Source: Parvibaculum sp. (lineage in GTDB: Bacteria > Pseudomonadota > Alphaproteobacteria > Parvibaculales > Parvibaculaceae). Taken from it: a stretch of DNA of 64,000 bases. Of the stretch, positions 53,018 to 62,471 are shown in pieces. The notes under the pieces were generated by a model. It had not been told where the DNA came from. It searched no databases and saw only the letters and a program-made list of their open reading frames with translations. The position numbers and the translations under genes were made by a program. The stretch spans positions 992,001 through 1,056,000 of the forward strand of contig JAUSMV010000030.1 in the NCBI GenBank assembly GCA_030645235.1, in the 5' to 3' direction. Positions within the stretch are counted from its first letter, which is position 1. Each line of letters opens with the position of its first letter.

Positions 53018-55571
53018 TCAGATCGTCTGCTGCTTCACCAAGCAAAAATTCATTGGCATCGCTGCCGACGGCTTCCTTGCCGATGTCAAGCAGGACCGGC
53101 ACAGCCAAGGGCGAGACGCGGTCCAGTCGCTTGAGCGTAATACGATTCCTGACGCGCTTCAGCATATCGCCGAGACGGCCCACATCAAGCAGGCCCGTTG
53201 CCGCATCGGCCATTGTCGCCTGCAACAAGATATGATCCGGCTCGTGTTCGCGCAGAACATTGTAGATGAGGTCGGACGAGAACGTGACCTGACGGCCGGT
53301 TTTTTCCTGCCCGGGATAGCGTCGCTCGATAAGCCCTGAAATAATGGCGCAATCGCGGAAGGTGCGTTTGAGGAGGCTCGATTCAGCGAGCCATGCATCG
53401 AGGTCGTCACCCAGCATATCTTCACCATAGAGGTCTTCGAGCCGCAGCTCGTGGCGCTCGGCCATCAATCCGACATCACGCAGGCTCCAGATCGCCAGCG
53501 CATATTCGGACGCGATGAAGCCCATGGGCCGCGCACCTGCCCGCTCCATGCGCCGCGTCAGCAACATGCCAAGTGTTTGATGCGCGAGACGGCCCTCAAA
53601 GGGGTAGCAGACGAGATAAAACTTATCGCCGCGCGGGAATGTCTCGACGAGCAAGTCACCTTCACGCGGCAGGACAGAACGCCACTCCTGCATGCGGAGC
53701 CACGCGGCGACCTGATCGGGCAGCGCGGACCACTCCGCTTTGTGGCTCAGGATTTTGCGTACGCGTTCGGCCAGATAAGTCGAGAGCGGAAACTTGCCGC
53801 CATAGAAAGACGGGATCATCGGGGTGCCGCCTTCGGCGCGTGAGCAATAGGCCTCCGTCTCGACCATGCTTTCAAAACGCAGCAGGTGGCCTGCGAACAA
53901 GAACGTGTCACCCGGCGTCAGTTGGTCGATGAAATATTCCTCCACCTCACCGAGAAACCGTCCGCCATAATTACCGCGCGGACGACGCCCCGCTTTCACC
54001 ATGCGAACTTTCACCATTGCCGCTTCGACAATCGTGCCAACATTCATCCGGTATTGCTGCACCACTTGGGGCGAGGCCGCCCGCAGGCGCATGTCGCCGG
54101 TCATCGCAGACATGGGGCGCAGCCGCGCATAACGATCATATGATTTCAGCGCGTAGCCGCCTGTCGAGACGAAGTTCACCACGCGGTCAAATGTCTCGCG
54201 CGGGAGGTGACGATAAGGCGAGGCGGCGCGCACTTCGGCATAGAGATCGTCGGGCATGAAGGGTTCGGAGCAGGCACGACCCAATACGTGCTGTGCCAGC
54301 ACGTCCAATGCGCCTGCGCGATTTACCTGCCCGTCTTGTGCGCCTTCGGTGGCGGCGGCGCGGGCGGCTTCGCATTCCAGAACTTCAAAGCGGTTGGCGG
54401 GGACAAGCAGCGCGCGGCTTGGTTCGTCAAGCCGGTGATTGGCGCGGCCGATGCGCTGGGCCAGGCGGCTTGCGCCTTTTGGTGCGCCGACGCAGATCAC
54501 GAGATCGACCTCGCCCCAGTCGATGCCGAGATCGAGCGTGGAGGTACAGACCACACCGCGCAAACTATTCGCTGACATGGCCGCTTCGACTTTTCGGCGT
54601 TGCTCGGCGCTCAGCGAGCCGTGATGAAGCGCAATGGGCAGACTGTCTTCGTTGAGTTTCCACAATTCCTGAAAGACGAACTCGGCCTGTGAACGCGTGT
54701 TGACGAAAACAAGCACGGTCTTATGCGCCTTGATCGCATCGTAAATCGCGGGCAAAGCGTGGCGCGCGGAATGGCCTGACCACGGGATGCGCGGGCCTTC
54801 GCCTTCTTCGTGTTCGGGTTCCAGCGGCACGAGGATTTTTATTTCGGGCGTCGCGCCCGGCGGTGCCACAACAATGTCGGCGAGATTTTCTGCACCGTCA
54901 CTTTGCGGCATCAAATAGCGCGCCAATACTTGCGGGTCGGCAACGGTGGCGGACAGGCCGACACGGCGCATGTGGGGTGCGAGTGTTGCAAGCCGCGCGA
55001 GACCAAGCGACAAAAGATCGCCGCGTTTGGATTGTACCAACGCATGCAACTCGTCCAGCACGACGCATTGAAGGTTGCCGAAGAAATCGGCGGCATCGGG
55101 ATAAGACAGAAGCAGCGCCAATTGCTCCGGCGTTGTCATCAGAATGTCGGGCGGATCGCGGCGTTGGCGCATGCGGCGGTTTTGCGGTGTATCGCCGGTG
55201 CGCGTCTCGACGCGGATGTTGAGACCCATCTCGGAAACCGGCGTTTCGAGATTGCGTTTTACGTCAACGGCGAGTGCCTTGAGGGGTGAGATGTAAAGCG
55301 TGTGGAGCCGCTTCGCCCGTTCCGGCGTTTCACTTAAGGCCACGAGGCTTGGCAGAAATCCGGCCAGCGTCTTGCCCGCCCCTGTCGGTGCGATGAGGAG
55401 GCTTGAGCGCGCGGTCCGTGCATGATCGAGCAGCGCCAACTGATGCGCGCGGGGCGACCAGCCTTTGGCCGCAAACCAACAATTAAATGTGTCCGGCAAA
55501 GCGGTTTCGGGCACATTTGTGCCCTTTTCCGCTTTTAAATCTTTCTGTGCGCTTAGCTTTCCCCGTGCCAT
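52992..55571 (-). CDS. Ligase-associated DEXH-box helicase (Lhr-like)
   Basis: An 859-residue superfamily-2 helicase implicated in DNA repair. Motif I is APTGAGKT (~61-68), motif II DELH (~174), motif III SAT (~206), and motif VI QRIGRANH (~370). A winged-helix and Lhr-core C-terminal region follows from ~430, including VMVKAGRRPRG-type basic residues and FPRGDKFYLVCYPFEGR. The N-terminal 25 residues are a Lys-rich extension. It is followed by the phosphoesterase gene with overlap, but the DNA ligase and exonuclease genes usually in the set are not nearby. Confidence 0.92.
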   Translation of the reverse strand: MARGKLSAQKDLKAEKGTNVPETALPDTFNCWFAAKGWSPRAHQLALLDHARTARSSLLIAPTGAGKTLAGFLPSLVALSETPERAKRLHTLYISPLKALAVDVKRNLETPVSEMGLNIRVETRTGDTPQNRRMRQRRDPPDILMTTPEQLALLLSYPDAADFFGNLQCVVLDELHALVQSKRGDLLSLGLARLATLAPHMRRVGLSATVADPQVLARYLMPQSDGAENLADIVVAPPGATPEIKILVPLEPEHEEGEGPRIPWSGHSARHALPAIYDAIKAHKTVLVFVNTRSQAEFVFQELWKLNEDSLPIALHHGSLSAEQRRKVEAAMSANSLRGVVCTSTLDLGIDWGEVDLVICVGAPKGASRLAQRIGRANHRLDEPSRALLVPANRFEVLECEAARAAATEGAQDGQVNRAGALDVLAQHVLGRACSEPFMPDDLYAEVRAASPYRHLPRETFDRVVNFVSTGGYALKSYDRYARLRPMSAMTGDMRLRAASPQVVQQYRMNVGTIVEAAMVKVRMVKAGRRPRGNYGGRFLGEVEEYFIDQLTPGDTFLFAGHLLRFESMVETEAYCSRAEGGTPMIPSFYGGKFPLSTYLAERVRKILSHKAEWSALPDQVAAWLRMQEWRSVLPREGDLLVETFPRGDKFYLVCYPFEGRLAHQTLGMLLTRRMERAGARPMGFIASEYALAIWSLRDVGLMAERHELRLEDLYGEDMLGDDLDAWLAESSLLKRTFRDCAIISGLIERRYPGQEKTGRQVTFSSDLIYNVLREHEPDHILLQATMADAATGLLDVGRLGDMLKRVRNRITLKRLDRVSPLAVPVLLDIGKEAVGSDANEFLLGEAADDLIEEATRLV

Positions 55572-55650
55572 AACCCGACTATAAACCGTTCCTCCCCGTG
55601 CCTATCCATGTGAAAATACTAGGTACACTCACGTCACAAGGATATTCCCA

Positions 55651-56565
55651 TTGCCTTTGGCCGACATTTTTTCCAGCGACAAAATGCAACTGATTAACGA
55701 GCGCCTTGATGCCCTGTGGCCACTTCTTATGGCCTATGGCGTCAACCTTGTGTCGGCGATTGCCATTCTCATTTTCGGCATCTGGTTTGCTGCCCGTTCG
55801 CGCAAATGGGTGCGCGCCGTCGTCAACCGTGTTCCACATCTTGATTCATCGCTTGCCGGTTTCTTCGGTAATTTGTTGCGCTATCTCGTGTTGCTCATCA
55901 CCGCGCTTGCCGTACTAGGCAAGTTCGGCATTGATACAACGAGCCTTATCGCGGTCATCGGCGCGGCAGGTCTTGCCATCGGTTTGGCGCTGCAGGGCAC
56001 ATTGAGCAACGTTGCTGCCGGTGTCATGCTTCTCATCTTCCGCCCCTTCAAGACGAACGACTATGTTGAAGTCGCCGGAAACCTTGCTGGCACAATCAGA
56101 ACTCTGTCGCTTTTTTCCACTGAACTTGTCACCGTCGATAATCTCAGTCTCATCGTGCCGAACAACGCGATCTGGAGCCAGCCGATCAAGAATTTTAACC
56201 GCCAGGCAACGCGACGTCTCGATGTGCTGGTCGGTATTTCTTACGAAGACAATATCGGTCAGGCAATTGATGCGTTGCTCGCGGAAGCTGATGCGGACCA
56301 GAGCGTGCTGAGCGAACCTGCTCCTATGGCTGTCGTCAATTTGCTTGACGCAAGCTCCGTGCAGATATTGCTCCGCGTCTGGACAGCAACGCCTGATTAT
56401 TGGCCGGTGCGCTTTGCGCTTAACCGTCGCGTTAAAGAACGGCTTGACGAAGAAGGTATCACAATTCCCTATCCGACTTCGACACAGTATACATTTGACG
56501 GTCGTCGGCTTACGGATCGAACACAGGCGACGGACCAACCAAAACCGGAGACACCAAAGCCATGA
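55651..56565 (+). CDS. MscS-family mechanosensitive channel
   Basis: A 304-residue small-conductance mechanosensitive channel that opens under membrane tension during osmotic downshock. Three membrane helices occupy residues ~20-115. The pore-lining TM3 is recognisable as IGAAGLAIGLALQGTLSNVAAGVMLLIFRPF, followed by a beta domain (YVEVAGNLAGTI) and a C-terminal alpha/beta domain. The start is probably TTG 55651, because AAGGA lies 8 nt upstream; the first ATG (55684) has no site. Its stop overlaps the next start (ATGA), coupling it to the small DUF6460 gene. Confidence 0.9.
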   Translation: MPLADIFSSDKMQLINERLDALWPLLMAYGVNLVSAIAILIFGIWFAARSRKWVRAVVNRVPHLDSSLAGFFGNLLRYLVLLITALAVLGKFGIDTTSLIAVIGAAGLAIGLALQGTLSNVAAGVMLLIFRPFKTNDYVEVAGNLAGTIRTLSLFSTELVTVDNLSLIVPNNAIWSQPIKNFNRQATRRLDVLVGISYEDNIGQAIDALLAEADADQSVLSEPAPMAVVNLLDASSVQILLRVWTATPDYWPVRFALNRRVKERLDEEGITIPYPTSTQYTFDGRRLTDRTQATDQPKPETPKP

Positions 56566-56825
56566 ACGCACTATTCGGCGGACCCATTTTACCCACGCTT
56601 TTCAAGCTCGCCGTTGCCTCTGTCCTTGTCGGCATATTGCTGGCCGTTTTCGGCATTCAGCCCATTGATCTGTGGCGCAACTTCGCCGATACGGTCGCGC
56701 ATATCTGGCATATGGGTTTTGATGCCATCAACTGGTCGGTGCGTTACATCCTGCTCGGCGCTGTCGTTGTTATTCCGATCTGGATCGTCGTGCGTCTCTG
56801 GACTTATCTCGTTGAGCGCAAGTAG
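56562..56825 (+). CDS. DUF6460-like small membrane protein
   Basis: An 87-residue protein with two hydrophobic helices (about 12-30 and 60-80) joined by a soluble WRNFADTVAHIWHMGFDAINW segment. It matches the alphaproteobacterial DUF6460 pattern in length and topology (family recognised from memory). The start overlaps the MscS stop by four bases, so it is expressed with the channel and may modulate it, which is inference. No signal peptide is seen. Confidence 0.75.
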   Translation: MNALFGGPILPTLFKLAVASVLVGILLAVFGIQPIDLWRNFADTVAHIWHMGFDAINWSVRYILLGAVVVIPIWIVVRLWTYLVERK

Positions 56826-56960
56826 ACCCGATTAACGCTGCGTTCCGTTACGACAGTTAGTCGGCAGACGGGCGACAGGTGCAAATGTTTATGCGCCTGC
56901 TATTCTTCCTGCCAGACATTTCCGGCCAACCAAAATGAGCCGGCAAATCAGGGAGGCTAA

Positions 56961-57852
56961 AATGGCGACAATGTTTAAAGACGGTTTGCTCAAGGGCAAA
57001 CGCATTCTGGTGTCGGGTGGCGGCACGGGTCTGGGCCGCGAAATGGCCGAGGACTATCTGCGCCTCGGCGCGGAGGTTTACATCTGCGGCCGTCGCAAAA
57101 ACGTGCTGGATGAAACCGCCAAAGAATTGATGGGTCTGCATGGCGGCTCGGTGAAAACGCATTCGGTTGATATTCGCGTTGCCGCCGCTGTCGACGACAT
57201 GATTGGTGAAATCTGGGCCGATGGCGGGCCGCTCACGGGTCTCGTCAACAATGCGGCGGGCAATTTCATCAGCCCTACAAAAGACCTTACGCCCAAAGGC
57301 TTTGATGCCATTTCCGGTATTGTCTTTCACGGCTCGTTCTACATGACGCATGCTTGCGGCAAACGCTGGATTGAGGGCGGCCACAAGGGCAGCGTCATCT
57401 CGATCCTCACCACATGGATCTGGAACGGCGGCCCGTTCACTGTGCCATCTGCCATGTCGAAGGCGGGCGTCAACATCATGACGAAATCCCTGTCAGCCGA
57501 ATGGGGCCAATATGGCATCCGTCTCAACGCGATTGCGCCCGGACCCTTCCCGACCAAGGGCGCGTGGGAACGTCTCAGCCCCGGCCAATCAACAGACGGC
57601 GAAGGCTCGCGCGACGGCATTCCAATGGGCCGCGTCGGCGAAATGGATGAGTTGAAAAACCTCGCAACATTCCTGATGTCAGATGGTTGCGATTATCTGA
57701 CCGGTCAGACGATCGCGATTGACGGCGCGGGTTTCAACGCAGGCGGCGGCAATTTCTCACGCCTCAGCAAATTGACCGAAGAAGAATGGGACAAGATGCG
57801 CGACATGATCCGTTCGGCCAATGATAAAGACAAAGCCCAACGCAGCGTTTGA
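56961..57852 (+). CDS. 2,4-dienoyl-CoA reductase-like SDR
   Basis: A 296-residue SDR resembling animal/peroxisomal 2,4-dienoyl-CoA reductase, which removes double bonds during unsaturated fatty-acid oxidation using NADPH. It has SGGGTGLGREMA (~18-29), VNNAAGNFISP, PSAMSKAGVNIMTKSLSAEWGQYGIRLN, and NAIAPGPFPTKGAWERLSP, all signature regions of DECR. The classic YxxxK reads AMSK: the Tyr is replaced, as in DECR, where another Tyr serves. ATG 56961, after GGGAGG, was chosen over an in-frame ATG 26 bases upstream. Confidence 0.88.
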
Positions 57853-57878
57853 TAGATGATTTGGCCCGGGCCTGCGCT

Positions 57879-58436
57879 TTACGGTGCAGGCTCGCTGCCA
57901 TCCCAGAGCATGCCGGTCACGAGCCAATCGGTGAGCGCCGTTGCTGCGGGCATCTGTCCTTCCGCGGCGGGTACTGCTCCCTGAAACTCATAGATGATGT
58001 GGTTTGAACCTGCGCGCGGGCAGAAGACGCGGCCTGCTTTTTCACCACTGCCCAAACCGCAAGCCGACACATCGGCATCACCCATGGCTTGCGCAAAGGT
58101 TGAACCGATATGGATGCCCTTGTCGTCTTTGACGGACGCATCAAGCACCAGCGCGCTCTCAACTGTTTTGCCGCTGACTACCGGATAAAGCTCAATGACC
58201 GGTGTGGAGCCGTTGGAAATGCGGATCACCTGTTCACCGGGTTGCAGCGCTGACGACAAAGCGGCCTCAACCGTATAGCCCGGCAGCAACTTGCCGACTT
58301 CGGCCGGATCAAAGGCAGTCGCAAGCGTGATGGGACCAGCGCCCGTGTCGCTCACCGTAATCTCGGCAGGCTTTGAACAGGCGTAAAGCGCCACAGCAGC
58401 AAAACAAACCAAACCCGTTTTCAACAACCCGTTCAT
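57879..58436 (-). CDS. Putative lipoprotein of unknown function
   Basis: A 185-residue lipoprotein: hydrophobic segment LLKTGLVCFAAVALYAC with lipobox LYAC and an acceptor Cys at ~20. The mature domain shows four further short stretches with Gly (GAGPITLATAFDPAEVGKLLPGYTVE, SACGLGSGEKAGRVFCP) and two Cys that may be bonded. The family is unknown to me; the composition suggests a periplasmic beta-rich domain. ATG 58436 was used because it starts the signal; upstream reading adds 14 polar residues. It lies 10 nt after the quinone-oxidoreductase gene on the minus strand. Confidence 0.6.
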   Translation of the reverse strand: MNGLLKTGLVCFAAVALYACSKPAEITVSDTGAGPITLATAFDPAEVGKLLPGYTVEAALSSALQPGEQVIRISNGSTPVIELYPVVSGKTVESALVLDASVKDDKGIHIGSTFAQAMGDADVSACGLGSGEKAGRVFCPRAGSNHIIYEFQGAVPAAEGQMPAATALTDWLVTGMLWDGSEPAP

Positions 58437-58487
58437 CTGTCCGCTCCTGATGATTTCTGTGTGGCTACTATCGGCCAAAGTGGAAGC

Positions 58488-59465
58488 CTAATCCATCGTG
58501 ATGACGACTTTACCCACCGCTTGGCGATTTTGCAGCATGGCCATGGCCTCCACGGCCCGCTCTAACGGGAATGTGGCGCAGACATAGGGCTTGATCTTGC
58601 CCGTTGCGGCGAGCTTATCAATCGCCTGCAAATTGGCGCGACCTGCTTCGGGGTCACGACGGCCATATTCACCGGCGCGCACGCCGACGACCGAAAAACC
58701 TTTGATGAGCGGCATGTTGACCGAGACAGAGGGGATGCGCCCGCTGGTGAAACCGATGATGAGGAGACGTCCGTTCCAGGCGATGCAGCGCACGCTTTCG
58801 TCAAACACATCGCCGCCGACGGGATCATAAACAATGTCAGCGCCCTTGCCGCCAGTGAGTGCCTTCACCTCTTCGCGAAAACCGCGTGTGACATTGAGCA
58901 CATGATCGGCACCGCGCGCTTTGACAATTTGCAGTTTCTCATCAGACGCTGAGGTCGCGATGACGGTGGCACCGAGGAGCTTGCCCATGTCAACCGCCGC
59001 CATGCCAACGCCGCCGGTGCTGCCATGCACGAGCAGCGTCTCACCCGCTTTCAGATTGCCGCGAATGACGAGCGCAACATAAGCCGTGAGGTAAGCGGCG
59101 GGATAGGCAGCGGCTTGCACAAAGTCCATGCCCTTGGGAATGAGACGGCAGCCTTCGGCATTGGCGTTTGCCTCCTCGGCAAAGCCGCCGATGCGCAATC
59201 CGGCGACAACTTCATCACCGACTTTCAGATGCGTGACGCCTTCGCCAAGCGCCGTAACGATGCCGGAGCCTTCCATGCCCGGTGCGAAAGGCAATTCCGG
59301 TTTGAACTGATACTTACCCTGCACCATCAGAATGTCGGGGAAGTTGATGGAACAGGCTTTGAGGCGCAGACGCACTTCACCGGCGCGCGGCGGCGGCAAT
59401 GTCACGTCCTCCATTTTCAAGACCGAAATATCTTCCGACAATTCATGGACGCGCATCGACCGCAT
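58488..59465 (-). CDS. NADPH:quinone oxidoreductase family (zinc-free MDR)
   Basis: A 325-residue medium-chain reductase/dehydrogenase. The N-terminal GroES-like part has SINFPDILMVQGKYQFKPELPFAPGMEGSG. The Rossmann part has HGSTGGVGMAAVDMGKLLGA (~142-161) for NADPH. No structural or catalytic zinc Cys set is present, matching quinone or enoyl reductases. It may reduce quinones or an alpha,beta-enoyl thioester; the substrate is open. GGGGAG stands before ATG 59465, and a second ATG is at 59456. Confidence 0.88.
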   Translation of the reverse strand: MRSMRVHELSEDISVLKMEDVTLPPPRAGEVRLRLKACSINFPDILMVQGKYQFKPELPFAPGMEGSGIVTALGEGVTHLKVGDEVVAGLRIGGFAEEANANAEGCRLIPKGMDFVQAAAYPAAYLTAYVALVIRGNLKAGETLLVHGSTGGVGMAAVDMGKLLGATVIATSASDEKLQIVKARGADHVLNVTRGFREEVKALTGGKGADIVYDPVGGDVFDESVRCIAWNGRLLIIGFTSGRIPSVSVNMPLIKGFSVVGVRAGEYGRRDPEAGRANLQAIDKLAATGKIKPYVCATFPLERAVEAMAMLQNRQAVGKVVITMD

Positions 59466-59524
59466 TGGTCACTCCCCTGTCTCAATTTCTTTTGACAAAG
59501 CATAGGGGTGAAACAGGCGCAGGG

Positions 59525-60097
59525 CTATACCAGTCCTGCCGCTTCCAACAGCGACACTACGCCAAGCACAATGAAAATTGTGGCCGCTGTGCCGCGCACA
59601 AGCTGCATGGGCAGCGCCTTTGCCGCGACGTCACCGAGCAACACGGCAGGCACATTGGCGATCATCATGCCGATAGTCGTGCCAGCTGTCACTGCAATGA
59701 GATCGTGGAAACGCGCGGCGAGACCGATGGTGGCAAGTTGTGTCTTGTCGCCCATCTCGGCGAGGAAGAATGCAATCGTCGTCGTGACGAAAGGCCCGAA
59801 GCGCGAGATGGCGCTTTCATTGACGTCGTCGGCCTTGTCGGGAATGAGCATCCAGATGCCAGCGGCGACGAACGAGACGCCCAATATCCAACTCAGGATT
59901 TGCGGTGTGATCCAACCCGCAATCAGAATGCCGAGTTCAGCGGCCAGCGCATGATTGACGATGGTGGCGACAAAAATACCGGCGATAATCGGCAAAGGTT
60001 TGCGAAAGCGCGCAGCGAGCACAAGCGCCAAAAGCTGCGTCTTGTCGCCAATCTCAGCGACAGCGACCGCGGACAGGGAAATGAAAAAAGCGTCCAT
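59525..60097 (-). CDS. GDT1/TMEM165 (UPF0016) family manganese/cation transporter
   Basis: A 190-residue inner-membrane protein with six helices and two copies of the family motif E-x-G-D-K-T: EIGDKTQLLAL (~15) and EMGDKTQLATI (~113). Bacterial members such as MneA/MntX export Mn2+ or exchange cations. ATG 60097 is preceded by GAGGAA and starts MDAFFISLSAVA; reading further upstream would translate the riboswitch. A yybP-ykoY RNA in the leader (60166-60298) supports a manganese-efflux role and indicates Mn-induced expression. Confidence 0.92.
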   Translation of the reverse strand: MDAFFISLSAVAVAEIGDKTQLLALVLAARFRKPLPIIAGIFVATIVNHALAAELGILIAGWITPQILSWILGVSFVAAGIWMLIPDKADDVNESAISRFGPFVTTTIAFFLAEMGDKTQLATIGLAARFHDLIAVTAGTTIGMMIANVPAVLLGDVAAKALPMQLVRGTAATIFIVLGVVSLLEAAGLV

Positions 60098-60165
60098 GAG
60101 TTCCTCGGTGCCGGGCAGATAAACCAATGACCTGACAGCGCATCCCCCCGGCAGGCGGGCGCGCA

Positions 60166-60298
60166 TCAAGCCAAAGGTCTCGCCAATCAGCACGGACGAT
60201 CCGTACCCCGCACACGCCACGGTCTTAATCAAGACCGAGTCTGTTGACGCGCGCCCCTCTCAGTCTTGCGACGGAGGGCGGTTACTCCCCTAAGGACG
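60166..60298 (-). ncRNA. yybP-ykoY (manganese) riboswitch
   Basis: On the minus strand the leader of the GDT1 gene contains the conserved elements in order: TTAGGGGAGTAA (60284-60295), then a GC-rich helix, GTCAACAGACTC (60237-60248), then a helical arm (GGTCTTGATTAAGACC) and GGCGAGACCTTTGG (60171-60184). These match the L1 and L3 motifs of Rfam yybP-ykoY, where Mn2+ is bound. About 70 nt to the start codon contain a GC-rich hairpin that could sequester the ribosome-binding site (expression platform, inference). Confidence 0.85.
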
Positions 60299-60374
60299 AA
60301 TGAAGATAACATCACAGGTGCGACCCGACAAAGCCCGAAAGCGCGAGAATTGGTCGCATAGGCCACGACGCATC

Positions 60375-61400
60375 TTAGCCGCGAAGCGCGCTGTGGAGAT
60401 CACGCGCGATTTCTTCGCAGGCCCGTTTCGCCGCAGGCACCGCGCCGATCATGGCCGTGAAACCATGGGCGAGCCTGTCATAGCAACGGTCCGTCACTTT
60501 GACGCCTGCTTCTTTGAGCTTTTCGGCATAGGCCATGCCCTGATCGCGCAGCACATCGAAACCCGATGTGATGACAATGGCGGAGGCTACTTCTTCGAGA
60601 TCGCCCGCGCGCAGGGGTGAGACAAGAAGATCGTTCTTTTCATCATCGTTGTTCAGATAGGTGTCGATAAACCATTGCATGACTTCCTGCGTCAGCGGAT
60701 AGACGTCGGCGCATGTGTCCCACGAGCCGCCCTGCCAATCCATGTCGGTGACGGGATAGATCAATAGTTGCACTGACGGTGTTTCTTCGTCGCGGCGCAA
60801 AGTTTCCTGCGCCACAACGGCAGACAGATATCCGCCCGCGCTGTCACCGCCGACAGCGATGCGGTGGTTCATGCCGAGCGCCGCAGAGTTCTCGCAGGCA
60901 AAGCGGAAGGCAGCGAGCGCATCGTCAATGGCGGCGGGGAATTTGTGCTCAGGTGCCAGACGATAAGCAACCGACAGGACCACGCAGTCGGCAATCTCCG
61001 ACATCATGGTGCAGAACGTGTCGCAGGTATCGAGATCGCCGATGACGCAACCGCCAAAGTGAAAATAGACAATGCCGGGCAGCGGGCCAGTGGCGTTTTT
61101 TGGCGTGTAGAGCCGCGCATCAAGCGGGCCTACTGCACCGTCCACCTTCATGTCGCGCACATCGACATCAGGATCGCGCGCACCGTCGAGAAGCTTGAGA
61201 CCGGCGCTTGTGGCCGCGCGTCCTGCCACCGGATCAAGTGTGGTGAGCGAGGGAGCCTTTGCGCCTTGTGCCGCCAGAAACTGCGTCGTCACATCCAGCG
61301 TGCGCCCATCGATCTTCAGTGGCTGACCGCCTGACATGGCGAGCAGCACCGCATCGGGCAACTTCAACAAAGTGCGGACAATCAGCTTCTGAACGTTCAC
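60375..61400 (-). CDS. Alpha/beta hydrolase, hormone-sensitive-lipase type
   Basis: A 341-residue family-IV esterase. The oxyanion segment reads YFHFGGCVIG (HGGG changed to HFGG), the nucleophile elbow is GGDSAGGYL (Ser near 187), the acid is in SGFDVLRDQG, and His is in RLAHGFTAM. It hydrolyses an unknown ester. It lies 25 nt downstream of a TetR gene on the same strand, so the regulator probably controls it. The downstream end is about 75 bp from the riboswitch of the GDT1 gene. Confidence 0.88.
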   Translation of the reverse strand: MNVQKLIVRTLLKLPDAVLLAMSGGQPLKIDGRTLDVTTQFLAAQGAKAPSLTTLDPVAGRAATSAGLKLLDGARDPDVDVRDMKVDGAVGPLDARLYTPKNATGPLPGIVYFHFGGCVIGDLDTCDTFCTMMSEIADCVVLSVAYRLAPEHKFPAAIDDALAAFRFACENSAALGMNHRIAVGGDSAGGYLSAVVAQETLRRDEETPSVQLLIYPVTDMDWQGGSWDTCADVYPLTQEVMQWFIDTYLNNDDEKNDLLVSPLRAGDLEEVASAIVITSGFDVLRDQGMAYAEKLKEAGVKVTDRCYDRLAHGFTAMIGAVPAAKRACEEIARDLHSALRG

Positions 61401-61425
61401 TTGTGAACCTTAAAATGGTGGACGA

Positions 61426-62220
61426 TTATTTCTTGAGCGGCAGAGCTTCAAACCCTTTGAGGATCAGCGATGTCGCAAATTCGGCGGCCGCTTTCGGATC
61501 TAACTTCTGACGCAGGATCATGCGGTCGCCGATTTCGGTGGCGACGCCGACCACAGCGGCCATGAGGTACTCGCTGTCAACGGGCGGCAGATTGCCGTCG
61601 CGAATATCCTCTTCGATATATTCTTTGATCTCTTCAAGACCCGCCAGAATTTCCGGCGTGTCCATGCGCACACGGAACCAAGTCTGGTTGCCGCGCATCA
61701 TCTGGAATGTGTGACGATCGGACACGAGATAATCGAAATAAGTCGCATAAGCGTTGCGGATAAATTCTTCAAAATTGCGCGAGCGGATGCGGTCGGCTTT
61801 GAGGCGCGGACGGATGCGGCGCATGCCGTCATCCATGATGGCCTCGAAGACTTCTTCTTTGCTTTTGAAATAATTATAGAAGGTGCCAGACGCCAACCCT
61901 GTCTTGCGGATCACATCACGGACCGTCGTTGCGCCATAGCCCAACTCGGCGAAGACTTCGCGCGCCGAATTGAGGATCGCCTCACGGTTGTTGAGCTTGG
62001 TGAGTTCGCGCTTGCCCTTGGCCCGCGTATCGGGAGCACCCGCCGCAGGCTCATGCTTGGGCATGGCTTTGATAAGCGGAGACCGCGACGGCATTTCTTT
62101 GACGTCGCTCATGCGCGGACCGTCGCCCCGCACACTCTGCCGTATCGACACTCCACCCTTCACGTCTCCCATTTCGCGCACGCCTGACTTTGCGTGGCGC
62201 CTCGTCAACTTCGCGCTCAT
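61426..62220 (-). CDS. TetR family transcriptional regulator with long N-terminal extension
   Basis: A 264-residue TetR-type factor. The HTH domain begins near residue 75: NREAILNSAREVFAELGYGATTVRDVIRKTGLASGTFYNYFKSKEEVF. The C-terminal part is helical (FEEFIRNAYATYFDYLVSDRH). The first ~70 residues are low-complexity and basic (SGVREMGDVKGG...KGKRE), so the true start may be a later ATG, 62172, 62112 or 62067, and 62220 is only the longest choice. It precedes the HSL hydrolase by 25 nt and diverges from the thioesterase gene at 62472 across a 251-bp region. Confidence 0.85.
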   Translation of the reverse strand: MSAKLTRRHAKSGVREMGDVKGGVSIRQSVRGDGPRMSDVKEMPSRSPLIKAMPKHEPAAGAPDTRAKGKRELTKLNNREAILNSAREVFAELGYGATTVRDVIRKTGLASGTFYNYFKSKEEVFEAIMDDGMRRIRPRLKADRIRSRNFEEFIRNAYATYFDYLVSDRHTFQMMRGNQTWFRVRMDTPEILAGLEEIKEYIEEDIRDGNLPPVDSEYLMAAVVGVATEIGDRMILRQKLDPKAAAEFATSLILKGFEALPLKK

Positions 62221-62471
62221 TATTGCGCATTTGCGATCTAATCTAAACTAAGTCCCGAAAAGGTCAATTTAAGCCCTGCAACGTGCCCTAAAAAACAACG
62301 ACGGATCAAGGACTTGGGCCATATTTTGGGGTCTATCGCGGTTGCCCTTGCTGCGCCTTGAGCGGTCAAATGGCGGCGAAGCACCCCACAGCCCTCTTTG
62401 GGCATTACAAAAGCCAAAAGGCGGCGTTAGGGTGCGGGTCAGTCACCCCGAACCAGTAGTGATCGATTCTT

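Noticed and set aside
60098-60232. Longer N-terminus for the GDT1-family protein
   Set aside because: The extra codons translate riboswitch sequence, and ATG 60097 has a ribosome-binding site and starts the first membrane helix.
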